A stretch of 33,982 nt of DNA from positions 1 to 33,982 of the forward strand of contig JAFGSX010000130.1 in assembly GCA_016934455.1 (NCBI GenBank). The letters run 5' to 3'. Within the stretch, counting starts at the first letter, position 1. Every line of letters starts with the position of its first letter. Below are positions 16,246 to 23,516 of the stretch, piece by piece. The DNA comes from Deltaproteobacteria bacterium. GTDB taxonomy: Bacteria; Myxococcota; JACRCW01; JAFGSX01. Made by a program: the position numbers and the translations under genes. The notes under the pieces are model-generated. The model made no database searches and had not been told where the DNA came from. It was given only the letters and a program-made list of their open reading frames with translations.

Positions 16246-16902
16246 ATGGGACCGTATGTCACGACCGAGTCGCTGGCGGCCAAGACCGCGCGCTGGCTGG
16301 ACCAGATCGCGGAATTCAACTGCCACCGGATGACCCTGAATCGGTCGGGCAGCGCGCTGCTGGTCATCGACATGCAGCGTTTCTTTCTCGAGCCGGAGTC
16401 GGCGAGTTTCACCTGCGGTGGACCGGCCATCTTGCCCACGGTGAAACGCCTGATCGACGCCTTCAGGAGCCGCGGCCGACCGGTCATCTACACCCGTCAC
16501 GTGCACCATCCGCAGGGCAACGACCTGGGCATCATGGGCTGGTGGTGGCAGGACAACTGCGTCGAGGGGACGCCCGGGAGCGAGATCGCCGAGCCGCTCT
16601 CGCCGCTGCCGACCGAGAAGGTCGTGGTCAAGCATCGCTACTCGGCGTTCTTCGACACCGACCTCGAGACGGTGCTGCGCTGCCTCAAGATCGAGGATCT
16701 GGTGATCTGCGGCGTGATGACCAACATGTGCTGTGAGTCGACCGCGCGCGACGCCTATTTCCGGGACTACCGTGTCTTTTTCCCGGCCGACGCCAACGGC
16801 ACGATCAGCGAGGAGATGCAGGTCGCCAGCCTGCTCAATCTGGCTTTTGGCTTTGCCCAGGTGACGACGTCGGCGGAGGTGATCGCAGGGCTGTCGGCCT
16901 GA
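16246..16902 (+). CDS. Isochorismatase family cysteine hydrolase, second copy
   Basis: ATG 16246 follows GGAGGGGACG. The predicted catalytic triad Asp42 (LLVIDMQ), Lys129 (VVVKHRYSAFF) and Cys162 (MTNMCCESTARDA) is complete, and the VMTN segment before the Cys is the usual cis-peptide region. The 218 residues include an N-terminal extension of about 35 residues that is typical of longer members. TRHVHHPQ follows the first domain strand. Cytoplasmic amide or ester hydrolysis is expected; the substrate is unknown. It is only distantly similar to the isochorismatase at 6243, so it is not a recent duplicate. Confidence 0.88.
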   Translation: MGPYVTTESLAAKTARWLDQIAEFNCHRMTLNRSGSALLVIDMQRFFLEPESASFTCGGPAILPTVKRLIDAFRSRGRPVIYTRHVHHPQGNDLGIMGWWWQDNCVEGTPGSEIAEPLSPLPTEKVVVKHRYSAFFDTDLETVLRCLKIEDLVICGVMTNMCCESTARDAYFRDYRVFFPADANGTISEEMQVASLLNLAFGFAQVTTSAEVIAGLSA

Positions 16903-16999
16903 GCGGAGGGGGCTCGGCCGCTTTTCGCCTTGCCGCGCCCGGCCGGACGTGCTGGAGATGATACGGGGTGGACTTGTGCGACCGTCGCCGGAGGTCACC

Positions 17000-17551
17000 G
17001 TGAGGCGGATTTTCTGCGCAGGGCTGGTGCTGTCGGTCGCCGTCGGCTGCAACCTGAGCAAGGGCGGGCTCGACGTGCGGCTGGAGCTGCAGGGCCGCGC
17101 GATGAGGTTCGTCAATCACCAGCCGCTGCACGACGGCCGCGTGGTCAACTACGCGAGCGACGCCCCGCGCGACGCCAACGAGACCCAGTCGCTCTCGTTC
17201 AACCTCAGCCGCAAGCGGCCAGCCGAGCTGCTCGACCTGCTGGCGCAGGATCGCCGCAGCATCGCGAAGAAGATCCTGGGCAGCACCATCGAGGCCGAGG
17301 CCAGGTGCCTGGCCTACGAGGACCGCTGGGGCTCACGCAACGTGGCGTACATCGTCGTCGACCGCGACGGCGAGGTGAGCGTGGCCACCCTGTTCAACCG
17401 CAGCGCCAAGGCGTTGCCGGCCGAACGCGATCGCGAGTACGGTTGCGACCAGGCGGCCGCCACCTACGCCGAGTTGCACCGGCTGTACCAGGCCCAGCAG
17501 GCGCTGCTGAGACGGGAGATCACGGTGCCCTTCCTGGGTGCCAAGCACTGA
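17000..17551 (+). CDS. Lipoprotein, unknown
   Basis: The start is placed at GTG 17000, with GGAGGTCACC directly upstream, rather than the track's ATG 16949. The product then opens VRRIFCAGLVLSVAVGCN, a short signal peptide with lipobox SVAVGC, giving a 183-aa precursor. The mature part is mixed alpha/beta with a conserved-looking AYIVVDRDGEVSVATLFNR strand pair and a C-terminal helix rich in Glu, Leu and Gln. No family is recognised. The next lipoprotein's ATG is 13 nt after its stop. Confidence 0.65.
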   Translation: MRRIFCAGLVLSVAVGCNLSKGGLDVRLELQGRAMRFVNHQPLHDGRVVNYASDAPRDANETQSLSFNLSRKRPAELLDLLAQDRRSIAKKILGSTIEAEARCLAYEDRWGSRNVAYIVVDRDGEVSVATLFNRSAKALPAERDREYGCDQAAATYAELHRLYQAQQALLRREITVPFLGAKH

Positions 17552-17564
17552 CGGAGAAAGAACA

Positions 17565-18020
17565 ATGCTCGTGGGTCGTCTGGTCGTGATCTCTACACTG
17601 GTCGGGGCGATCGCCGCCTGCGCCATGCCGGCGTCCGACGCGGGCGACTGCAACTGCAACTGCAGCGGGGACAACGCCTGCGGCGGGGAACAGGACTTCG
17701 TTTTTCTCGTCAACGGCGTGCTCTCCAACCAGTTCCCGACCATGTCCGACGTCGACGTCTCGGCCTACCGCGAGATCGTGGTCTACGTCGAGCAGGCGTC
17801 CGACGATTGCGTCGGCGGCAATGGCAGCGAGTATGTCGACGTCGTGTTCAAGGTCGACGACGGCTCTCCGGTGGGGCAGACCGGGCAGGGCTTCCAGTTC
17901 GTATCGGGGGGGGGGCGCTTCAGAGTCGACGGTGTGGCCATACAACTGCTGCCGCGCTGCGATGGCGTATTCTTCTTCAACTACACGATCGCGGGGGTCG
18001 CGTGCGTCAGCGACCAATGA
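17565..18020 (+). CDS. Cys-rich small lipoprotein with CNCNC cluster
   Basis: ATG 17565 is preceded by GGAGAAAGAACA; the track's 17538 start lies inside the previous gene. The signal peptide ends in GAIAAC (about residue 19). The mature N-terminus has DCNCNCSGDNACGG, five Cys in about a dozen residues, which could hold disulfides or a metal. The remaining ~110 residues are beta-rich (FVFLVNGVL, VDVVFKVDDGS, FFFNYTIAGVAC). A run of ten G lies in the coding region at 17906. It overlaps the next gene by ATGA, so translation is coupled. No family is recognised. Confidence 0.65.
   Translation: MLVGRLVVISTLVGAIAACAMPASDAGDCNCNCSGDNACGGEQDFVFLVNGVLSNQFPTMSDVDVSAYREIVVYVEQASDDCVGGNGSEYVDVVFKVDDGSPVGQTGQGFQFVSGGGRFRVDGVAIQLLPRCDGVFFFNYTIAGVACVSDQ
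17906..17915 (+). repeat. Homopolymer tract of 10 G inside the lipoprotein gene
   Basis: Ten consecutive G bases code for Gly residues in SGGGRF. The frame is intact here. Such tracts can slip during replication, or be miscounted during sequencing. Confidence 0.9.
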
Positions 18021-18634
18021 TAGCGATGCGGCCGACGGGCGCGCTGCTGTGCGGGGCGACGCTGGCGGTGCTGTGTGCCGCCTGCGCCCACCGGTCGGCG
18101 CGCGACGAGGCGCGCTACCAGACCAAGCCGCTGTGCGAGAACGCCGTCCGCAAGTCGACCTTTACCAAGTTCAGGGCCGGCTTTGGCAATGAGTACAGCT
18201 TCAACGAGCTGGAGGCGCTGACCGAGCTGGAGCAAAAATACATCGACTACACCGCGATCGAGATCGACTACCCCGAGGAGAGCTCGGAGGCGGCCCACCA
18301 GCGCTTCGAGCGTTCGCTGGCGCGCAAGGCCGCCGCGCTCGACGACGTGGTGCAGAGCTACGAGCCCTTCATCACCGCCGTCAACGAGGAGATCGTGGCG
18401 ATGAGCCTGTACCGCATCGGCGAGGCGCACGAGCAGTTCGCGATCGACATCGACAATCTGCGGGTGCCGAGCGGGCTCGACGAGCAGCAGAAGGACCAGT
18501 TCTGCAGCGCGCTGGCCAAGCGGTCGCAACCGATCTGGGAGGCCGCCCGCGCCGCCTACAAGAAGTGCGCGACCATGCCCGGCACCGCCAAGAGCCAGTG
18601 GCGCCTGCAGTGCGAGAAGAAGGCCGCGCAGTGA
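18017..18634 (+). CDS. Lipoprotein with TPR-protein-like helical tail domain
   Basis: The start is ATG 18017, overlapping the previous stop as ATGA; a second ATG follows at 18026. The signal peptide ends at LCAAC (about residue 23). The mature 180 residues are helical. The central block LYRIGEAHEQFAIDIDNLRVPSGLDEQQ followed by a pair of helices ending AAYKKC resembles the repeating unit found at the end of large myxobacterial TPR proteins (pattern YRIGxxYxxFAxxL...P.GL...E...). Here it stands alone as a small lipoprotein. It overlaps the next gene by TGATG. The role is unknown, possibly a periplasmic scaffold. Confidence 0.65.
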   Translation: MIAMRPTGALLCGATLAVLCAACAHRSARDEARYQTKPLCENAVRKSTFTKFRAGFGNEYSFNELEALTELEQKYIDYTAIEIDYPEESSEAAHQRFERSLARKAAALDDVVQSYEPFITAVNEEIVAMSLYRIGEAHEQFAIDIDNLRVPSGLDEQQKDQFCSALAKRSQPIWEAARAAYKKCATMPGTAKSQWRLQCEKKAAQ

Positions 18635-19104
18635 TGGCGGGTCGAGAGCGAGGCGCGCGCTGGTGCGCGTTGCCGATGTCGCTGGCGGCGGGGATCCTGT
18701 GCGCGTCGTCCGGCTGCGACCGCGGGGCGGAACCAAGCGCCGTGCCGCTCGAGTCGACGTCGCTGGCCGAGTCGAGCGTCATCTTTCCGATCGGGTCGCG
18801 CAAGGAGATCCCGCTGACCGTGCCCTGCGCTGGCGAGCTGATCGTCACCATGCAGGTGCAGCGGGGCGAGACGCTGGCGGTGCGGCTGATCGAGCAGGGG
18901 GATTACGCCAACTACCTGAGCGGTCGCGACTACCGCTCGCGGCCGGAGTTCGACGCCACCTACGTGCGCGATTACCAGAAGACCGGCCCGGTGGCGGCGG
19001 GCAATTTTTACCTGGTGATATTCGATCCGACGGCCGCCGACGTCTCCAAGCACCCGTTCAACGACGTCCATTTCAAGGTCGTTGTCCGGCATGCTCGGCG
19101 TTGA
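18634..19104 (+). CDS. Lipoprotein with beta-sandwich-like domain
   Basis: ATG 18634 overlaps the previous stop as TGATG; the track's 18565 start is inside the previous gene. The signal peptide ends at CASSGC (about residue 28), giving a 156-aa lipoprotein. The mature part has eight or so short strands (GELIVTMQV, LAVRLIEQGDYANYL, GNFYLVIFD, VHFKVVVRH) in the order of an Ig-like or GOLD-like beta-sandwich. This is a fold impression, not a family match. It is the third gene of a tightly overlapping lipoprotein trio (17565, 18017, 18634). Confidence 0.62.
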   Translation: MAGRERGARWCALPMSLAAGILCASSGCDRGAEPSAVPLESTSLAESSVIFPIGSRKEIPLTVPCAGELIVTMQVQRGETLAVRLIEQGDYANYLSGRDYRSRPEFDATYVRDYQKTGPVAAGNFYLVIFDPTAADVSKHPFNDVHFKVVVRHARR

Positions 19105-19130
19105 CCGCGCTGTCGCGCCGGCGCTATTTT
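19101..19130 (+). promoter_or_regulatory. Candidate promoter upstream of the 19159 gene
   Basis: TTGACC and TATTTT are 18 nt apart; the -35 overlaps the stop codon of the previous lipoprotein. It matches the consensus at five and four of six positions, and transcription would begin about 20 nt before the ATG at 19159. Confidence 0.5.
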
Positions 19131-19158
19131 TTACCTGGACCCTCGGCGGAGGGAGAGC

Positions 19159-19710
19159 ATGAAGGGCATACGCGCGACGCAGATGTTCATGGACATCTGC
19201 AGCGGGCGCCTCGGCATCCGCACCCGGCACGCCGAGGAGGCGCTGGAGCAGCCAGCCGCCACCTCCAAGCTGAGCGCCGAGGGGCTCCAGGTCAGGATCT
19301 GCTCGCGACCGATCGCCAGCGACCCGCCCCACACGCTGGTGGTGCTGGCGAGCGAGAAGGTGCCCGGCGAGGTCGCGATCGATTTCGGCTACAAGGCGTA
19401 TCCCGATCTGCAACGCGATCTGGAGCGCGCGACGCCGCTGGAGCTGACCAGGCGGCTGGCCGAGCGCTTTGGCGTTGAGATGCAGATCGGCGACCAGCGC
19501 AAGAAGCTCTTCGTCGAGGACAAGGTGACGGTGGATGACCGCGATCCGCGCCGCTACCTGCGGATCGCCAACGAGCGCGATCACCGGTTGGCGCCGCTGA
19601 CGTATCTGCGAACAGAAAGCCACGGTGCTCACCTGCGGGCGAGCTGCCTGCTCTGCTTTTGCATCGACATCACCGAGTACGAGGCGTGGCTGACCGCGCA
19701 GCGAGGCTGA
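19159..19710 (+). CDS. Hypothetical cytoplasmic protein
   Basis: A 183-aa protein starts at ATG 19159 after GGCGGAGGGAGAGC. No signal peptide or membrane helix is visible. The N-terminal RATQMFMDICSGRLGIRTRHAEEAL is helical, the middle is beta-rich (TLVVLASEKVPGEVAIDFGY), and the C-terminal half carries CLLCFC, a Cys cluster that could bind metal. No family is recognised. It has its own candidate promoter, so it may start a second unit within the run. Confidence 0.6.
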   Translation: MKGIRATQMFMDICSGRLGIRTRHAEEALEQPAATSKLSAEGLQVRICSRPIASDPPHTLVVLASEKVPGEVAIDFGYKAYPDLQRDLERATPLELTRRLAERFGVEMQIGDQRKKLFVEDKVTVDDRDPRRYLRIANERDHRLAPLTYLRTESHGAHLRASCLLCFCIDITEYEAWLTAQRG

Positions 19711-19740
19711 GGAGCGAGCCGCGGGGACGGGAGAGCGCAC

Positions 19741-20148
19741 ATGGGGGCGAGGAACAAGCGATGTGCGGCAGGTGGGCGCCGGTCGAGGGCGGCGCTGGGC
19801 GTCTGGCTGGCCGGGTCGATGCTGGGCAGCGCGAGCTGCGGCTCTTCGAGCGCGGCCGCCTACTGCGCCCAGCTCGAGCGCTGCGGCGAGATCGAGAGCT
19901 ACCGCTACCTCAACCGCGACAAGTGCCTGGCCGAGAACCAGCAGACCATAGATTGCCTCGACTCGTCGGGGCGCTCGCAGGCCTGCGCTCGCGCCTACGA
20001 GGAATATCTCTCCTGCATGGCCGAGAACGAGTGCATCGAGCTCAGGCGCCGGGACGTCGCGCACTGCGAGGAAGCCTCGGCCTCATTCTCGGAGAATTGT
20101 CAGTCCGTTCCCGAGCGCTGCTCATTTCACGACAGCGGCGACGGCTGA
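19741..20148 (+). CDS. Cys-rich small lipoprotein
   Basis: A 135-aa precursor with a signal peptide ending at GSASC (about residue 33). The mature 100 residues contain about ten Cys in a regular pattern (YCAQLERC, KCLAE, DCLD, ACARAYEEYLSC, ECIE, HCEE, NCQ, RCS), as in the disulfide-bonded helical-hairpin lipoproteins common in Myxococcota. The function of such proteins is unknown to me. The start ATG 19741 follows GGGACGGGAG. Confidence 0.68.
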   Translation: MGARNKRCAAGGRRSRAALGVWLAGSMLGSASCGSSSAAAYCAQLERCGEIESYRYLNRDKCLAENQQTIDCLDSSGRSQACARAYEEYLSCMAENECIELRRRDVAHCEEASASFSENCQSVPERCSFHDSGDG

Positions 20149-20334
20149 GGTGACGGTGCGCGGACCAGGGGCGCTGCAGTCGGCGGCGATCGACAAATCG
20201 TCTGGCTGCGCCGAGCACGCCGAGGCTATACTGCGGGCTATCGACAGCGAGGAGCCATTTGCGAAACCGGACACCGAGAGCGGCCCATACGTCGGCCGGG
20301 GGTCGGTGTTGAGCTTTGAACCGTGAGGTGAGGG

Positions 20335-20631
20335 ATGGTCGCCAAGAAGCTGCTCGAGATGCAGTCGCAGAAGCCGGCCATCGGCAGCGGAGTGCGGCGC
20401 GCGTTCTTTTTCGACGATCGGGTCGATATCGTCACCAGGCGCAAGAACTACTACACGCTGGTGACGTCGGTCCTGCTGGATGAGATCGCGTCGATCAAGA
20501 TCCGGCATGGCTTTGTGGCGTCGTGCATCGTGATCACGAAGAAGGATGGCCGCTCGGTGATGATCCAGGCGCTGGACAAGGGCGATGCGCTTCGGGCCGA
20601 GAAGTTCTTTCGCGCGCGGAGCATCTCGTAG
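20335..20631 (+). CDS. PH-like domain protein (bacterial PH/YokE type)
   Basis: ATG 20335 follows GAGGTGAGGG. The 98-aa protein has the strand pattern of a small bacterial PH domain: AFFFDDRVDIVTRR, YYTLVTSVLLDEIASIKIRHG, SCIVITKKDGRSVMIQ, and a closing helix ALRAEKFF. It has no signal peptide. A second PH/GRAM-like gene follows within about 35 bp. These domains often bind membranes or act as assembly modules; the role here is unknown. The 186-bp gap upstream holds a TATACT at 20227 with no good -35. Confidence 0.65.
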   Translation: MVAKKLLEMQSQKPAIGSGVRRAFFFDDRVDIVTRRKNYYTLVTSVLLDEIASIKIRHGFVASCIVITKKDGRSVMIQALDKGDALRAEKFFRARSIS

Positions 20632-20634
20632 CCG

Positions 20635-20650
20635 CCGGCGCGAGCGCCGG
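20635..20650 (+). repeat. Hairpin between the two PH-like genes
   Basis: The sequence CCGGCGCGAGCGCCGG forms a six-pair stem with a CGAG tetraloop, directly after the stop codon of the first PH-like gene. No T run follows, so it is not a standard terminator. It may stabilise the upstream message or slow translation of the next gene. Confidence 0.6.
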
Positions 20651-20664
20651 TGCACTGGGCCTCG

Positions 20665-21021
20665 ATGCTCAACAATTTCGTGCAGACCGTTACGCTCGAG
20701 GTCGAGGCAGGCGAAAAGAAGATCGTCTCGGGCCCGGCCAACCTGCAGCGCGGACCGGAGGCGGTCGGAGGCGTGTTGACGCTGACCAACCAGCGGTTGG
20801 CATTTCGGCCGCACCGGTGCAACCGGGAGACCGCGCCGACGGATATCCGGTTGCAGACCATCGCGCGCGTCGACCTGGCCTGGAGCCGCGCCTTCAAGCG
20901 GCTGCCGCTCTGGCCCAACTCGATCCGGGTCGTGGTGGACGGCGGCACCAGCTTTCAGTTCGTGGTCGACCATCGCGCCGACTGGAAGAGAAAGATCGAA
21001 CAACAGGTCGATTGCCGCTAG
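20665..21021 (+). CDS. GRAM/PH-like domain protein
   Basis: The start is uncertain: GTG 20650 lies at the end of a hairpin, so ATG 20665 (MLNNFVQTV) is preferred, though no clear ribosome-binding site is visible. The 118-aa protein shows a GRAM/PH-like core: EAGEKKIVSGPANLQRG, GGVLTLTNQRLAFRPH (the LTNxRLxF pattern typical of GRAM and YokE-like domains), IRLQTIARVDL, and IRVVVDGGTSFQFVV. It is cytoplasmic. It pairs with the PH-like gene just upstream. Confidence 0.66.
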   Translation: MLNNFVQTVTLEVEAGEKKIVSGPANLQRGPEAVGGVLTLTNQRLAFRPHRCNRETAPTDIRLQTIARVDLAWSRAFKRLPLWPNSIRVVVDGGTSFQFVVDHRADWKRKIEQQVDCR

Positions 21022-21071
21022 CCGTGTGCCGGCAGCGGCCCGTCGGCGGCGGCGATAGATCGGGGGTCACC

Positions 21072-21611
21072 ATGCGGGGAATGCGAGCGCTGTTCGCGAC
21101 CATCTGGCTGTGGCCGCTCGCGTGTGCCACGGCGCCGGCTCCGGTCGCGGGAGCCAAGCCCGTCTCGGCCGCCGTTCCTCCGGCGCCGGCGGTCGTGGTC
21201 GCCAAGCAGCAGGAGCTGTGTCAGGCGCAGCCGGCGGCGACCCGGAGCCAGCTCGAGGAGATCCTGACCAAGGTGAACGCCGACCTCGAGGCCAACGGCC
21301 AGCGCATCGCGATCGGGGCGGCCCAGATCGAAAACACCGAATGCTCGATCTCCGCCAGCGGCGGCAAGCACAACGTCGACGTCATCCAGCGCGTGGAGCT
21401 GAAGATCGAGGTGACGGGCAAGACGCCGGTTTCCGCCATGGCTTACCTCAGCCACTGCTACACCCTGGCGCCGGCCGCGGATGACACCGGCTGCGATATC
21501 GCGCCGTGCGAGAACGCCGAGGTGCTCGAGCGCTACAACATCGAGAGCCTGCAGACCGCCATCAACGACGAGCTGTACCGGCTGGAGCGCATCCGCGTCC
21601 AGATCGACTAG
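21072..21611 (+). CDS. Lipoprotein, unknown
   Basis: The start is ATG 21072, preceded by GGGGGTCACC; the track's longer ORF is an upstream extension. The signal peptide ends at WPLAC (about residue 18), followed by a Pro/Ala linker to about 45. The mature domain of about 130 residues has a helix (RSQLEEILTKVNADLEANGQ) then strands carrying Cys (ENTECSIS, SHCYTLAP, CDIAPC), and a C-terminal helix. No family is recognised. It is followed after 19 bp by another lipoprotein. Confidence 0.62.
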   Translation: MRGMRALFATIWLWPLACATAPAPVAGAKPVSAAVPPAPAVVVAKQQELCQAQPAATRSQLEEILTKVNADLEANGQRIAIGAAQIENTECSISASGGKHNVDVIQRVELKIEVTGKTPVSAMAYLSHCYTLAPAADDTGCDIAPCENAEVLERYNIESLQTAINDELYRLERIRVQID

Positions 21612-21630
21612 CGTTTGGGGACGGGCTCGC

Positions 21631-22080
21631 ATGAAATGGGTCGACGCATGTTGGTGGCTGGTGATCGCCGTAATCGGCAGTCTGGCCGGTTGCGCCGGGG
21701 ACGAGCCGGTGCGCCAGAAGAGGGCGCCCGCGGTCACTCCCCGCCCTTGCCTGGTGTCCGAGAAGAGCCCGATCAAGGAGTACCTGCGCGTCGACGGCAA
21801 CGTGGTCTACCGCGGCCAGCAGGAGTTGCTGGCGACGATCAACGAGCTGGGCGAGATCGAGGGCTACGGCAAGACCATCCGCACCATCGGCCGGTTCGAG
21901 GACAGTCGGCTCACCTACCTGGCCACGCCGCCGGCGACCAGCGAGCGCATCCACGACCGCGTCGTGAGGCTCCAGCTCGGCGGCCGCTCGCGGACGTTTT
22001 TCTACAGCCGGGCGTGCCGGCGGACGCAGGCCGCGCTCGGCGTGGCGGCTCTCCTGTTCAAGGAGGACGAGGGGCTGTGA
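21631..22080 (+). CDS. Lipoprotein, unknown
   Basis: ATG 21631 follows GGGGACGG. The signal peptide (KWVDACWWLVIAVIG) ends at SLAGC (about residue 21). The 149-aa product has a mature beta-rich domain (YLRVDGNVVYRGQQELLATI, RVVRLQLGGRSRTFFYSRAC). The GRSRTFFYSRACRR region is basic. No family is recognised. The DUF985 cupin gene begins with GTG overlapping its stop codon (GTGA), so translation is coupled. Confidence 0.62.
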   Translation: MKWVDACWWLVIAVIGSLAGCAGDEPVRQKRAPAVTPRPCLVSEKSPIKEYLRVDGNVVYRGQQELLATINELGEIEGYGKTIRTIGRFEDSRLTYLATPPATSERIHDRVVRLQLGGRSRTFFYSRACRRTQAALGVAALLFKEDEGL

Positions 22081-22565
22081 CCGCGGCGCAAGCGGATCGC
22101 CTGATCAGGATGCTGCGGCTGGCGCCTCATCCAGAGGGCGGCTGGTATCGCGAGGTCTATCGGGCACGGCGCAGGGTCGAGACGACGCCACAGGCTCCGC
22201 GCCGATGCGCGGTGACGCAGATCTACTATCTGTTGCGGGGGGGGGAGCACAGCCGCTGGCATCGCATCGACGCCGACGAGGTGTGGCACTTTTACCAGGG
22301 GACGGGCCTGACGCTGGTGACGATCGATCGCCGGGATCGCCGCGTGGTGAAGACGCGGCTCGGGCCGCCGGGCCGTGGCCATCGGCCGCTGGCGGTGGTG
22401 GGGGCGGGTCGCTGGCAGGCGGCGTCGGTCGAGCGCGGCTACGCCCTGGTCGGATGCACGGTGGCTCCCGGCTTCACCTTCGATCGGTTCGAGTTGCTGG
22501 CGGAGAACCGGCGCGCCCGGACCGGGCTCGGGAAGGTGCTGGGGCGCTTCTCGCGGTTGCTGTAG
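22077..22565 (+). CDS. DUF985/cupin_5 family protein
   Basis: The start is GTG 22077, overlapping the previous stop, with AAGGAGGA about 10 nt upstream. The 162-aa protein carries the family signature LAPHPEGGWYREVYRA, then IYYLLRGGEHSRWHRIDADEVWHFYQG (His and Glu of the cupin metal site), WQAASVERGYALVGCTVAPGF, and FDRFELLAE. The family is a single-domain cupin of unknown reaction. A run of nine G at 22237 codes for RGG in the barrel and is in frame. Confidence 0.85.
   Translation: MTAAQADRLIRMLRLAPHPEGGWYREVYRARRRVETTPQAPRRCAVTQIYYLLRGGEHSRWHRIDADEVWHFYQGTGLTLVTIDRRDRRVVKTRLGPPGRGHRPLAVVGAGRWQAASVERGYALVGCTVAPGFTFDRFELLAENRRARTGLGKVLGRFSRLL
22237..22245 (+). repeat. Homopolymer tract of 9 G inside the cupin gene
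   Basis: Nine consecutive G bases in frame, coding within YLLRGGEHS. The conserved region on both sides shows that the current length keeps the gene open. Confidence 0.9.
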
Positions 22566-22596
22566 AATGCCGTGCGCGACCGCGGTGCCTCACCGG

Positions 22597-22617
22597 CGCC
22601 GGGGGGCGGCGGGTTTT
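22597..22617 (+). terminator. Candidate terminator after the cupin gene
   Basis: CGCCG-GGGGG-CGGCG forms a GC stem followed by GGTTTT, in the 74-bp gap between two convergent genes. The stem is short and the loop is all G, so this is tentative. Confidence 0.35.
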
Positions 22618-22639
22618 CGAGGTGTGACGGCGGGCGCGC

Positions 22640-23500
22640 TCAGGTCTCGACCGCCTCGAAGGTGACGCCGGCCAGGTTGCCGTCGCGGGTGCGACCGACG
22701 AGGTAGAGCTGGTAGGCACCCCGGTCTGTGGCCAGGCCGCCCGTGTCCTCGTCCCTGGGGCCGACCTTGAACGCGTGCACGTCGGTCAGGTTGTCATCGA
22801 ATATCTTCTTGATGCGGGCAAAGCCAGCCGCGCTCTCCTGGTAGTAGTCGTCGGCGTCGGGTTCGGCGATGGCCAGCTCGGCAAGGTAGTTCGCGGCGTC
22901 AAAGGTGTCGAAGGCCAGCTTGTCGAGGTGGTCGTAGTCGTCGCCGTAGTCGAGGTACTGGGCCAGGATCGCGTCCTCGAACGCCGTCATCACCGCCCCG
23001 CCCGCGATCGGCCGGTCGGCCGGCCACGGCGTCGCGACGAAGGTCGGCTGCGAGTCGGACTCGGAGATGTAGTAGGTGTCCTTGGCCGCGACCGCCATCG
23101 CCTTGCCCAGGTCCGAGGTCGACAGCGCGCCGCCGGCCGCGGCGCCCTTGAGCTGCTTGGCCAGGTCGACCGCCAGCTTGCCGGTCAACGACATCTTGGC
23201 GATCTCGCTCTTGGACAGGCCGTTGTTGTTGAGGTCGTACTTGTCTACCATCTTCTCCCTGGCGTAGGCCACGGCGCGCTCGACGTCGGACCTGGTGAGC
23301 TGGGCGCCGGCCTTGAAGTCGCGGTGGTCCATGAAGCGGTAGAAGATGTCGGTCAGCTTTTTCTCGGTCCCGCTCAGCTCTTCCAGCTTGACCCTGATGT
23401 CGGCGCGGCTGATGCGGCCATCGGCGCCTCCGGCATCGATGATGTTCCGGGCGGCGCGCTCGAGCGCGGCGTGGACGGACTGTTTGGAGATCCTGGTCAT
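22640..23500 (-). CDS. EF-hand domain protein, calcium-binding predicted
   Basis: The start is ATG 23500 (MTRISKQSV), with GGGAGGTTTTG upstream; the longer track ORF adds unrelated sequence. The 286-aa protein has a canonical EF-hand loop DLNNNGLSKSEI, with Asp, Asn, Asn and the closing Glu, and an earlier degenerate loop (DAGGADGRISRADI). A helical C-terminal part follows with acidic stretches (DYGDDYDHLDKLAFD, DADDYYQES). There is no signal peptide. Calcium binding is inferred from the loop. It follows the SCP2-like gene with a 16-bp gap, so they form an operon. Confidence 0.7.
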   Translation of the reverse strand: MTRISKQSVHAALERAARNIIDAGGADGRISRADIRVKLEELSGTEKKLTDIFYRFMDHRDFKAGAQLTRSDVERAVAYAREKMVDKYDLNNNGLSKSEIAKMSLTGKLAVDLAKQLKGAAAGGALSTSDLGKAMAVAAKDTYYISESDSQPTFVATPWPADRPIAGGAVMTAFEDAILAQYLDYGDDYDHLDKLAFDTFDAANYLAELAIAEPDADDYYQESAAGFARIKKIFDDNLTDVHAFKVGPRDEDTGGLATDRGAYQLYLVGRTRDGNLAGVTFEAVET

Positions 23501-23516
23501 CAAAACCTCCCTGCTG

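Noticed and set aside
22563-22568. TAGAAT as a promoter for a plus-strand gene
   Set aside because: No plus-strand gene begins in the next 1.4 kb and no -35 is placed well.
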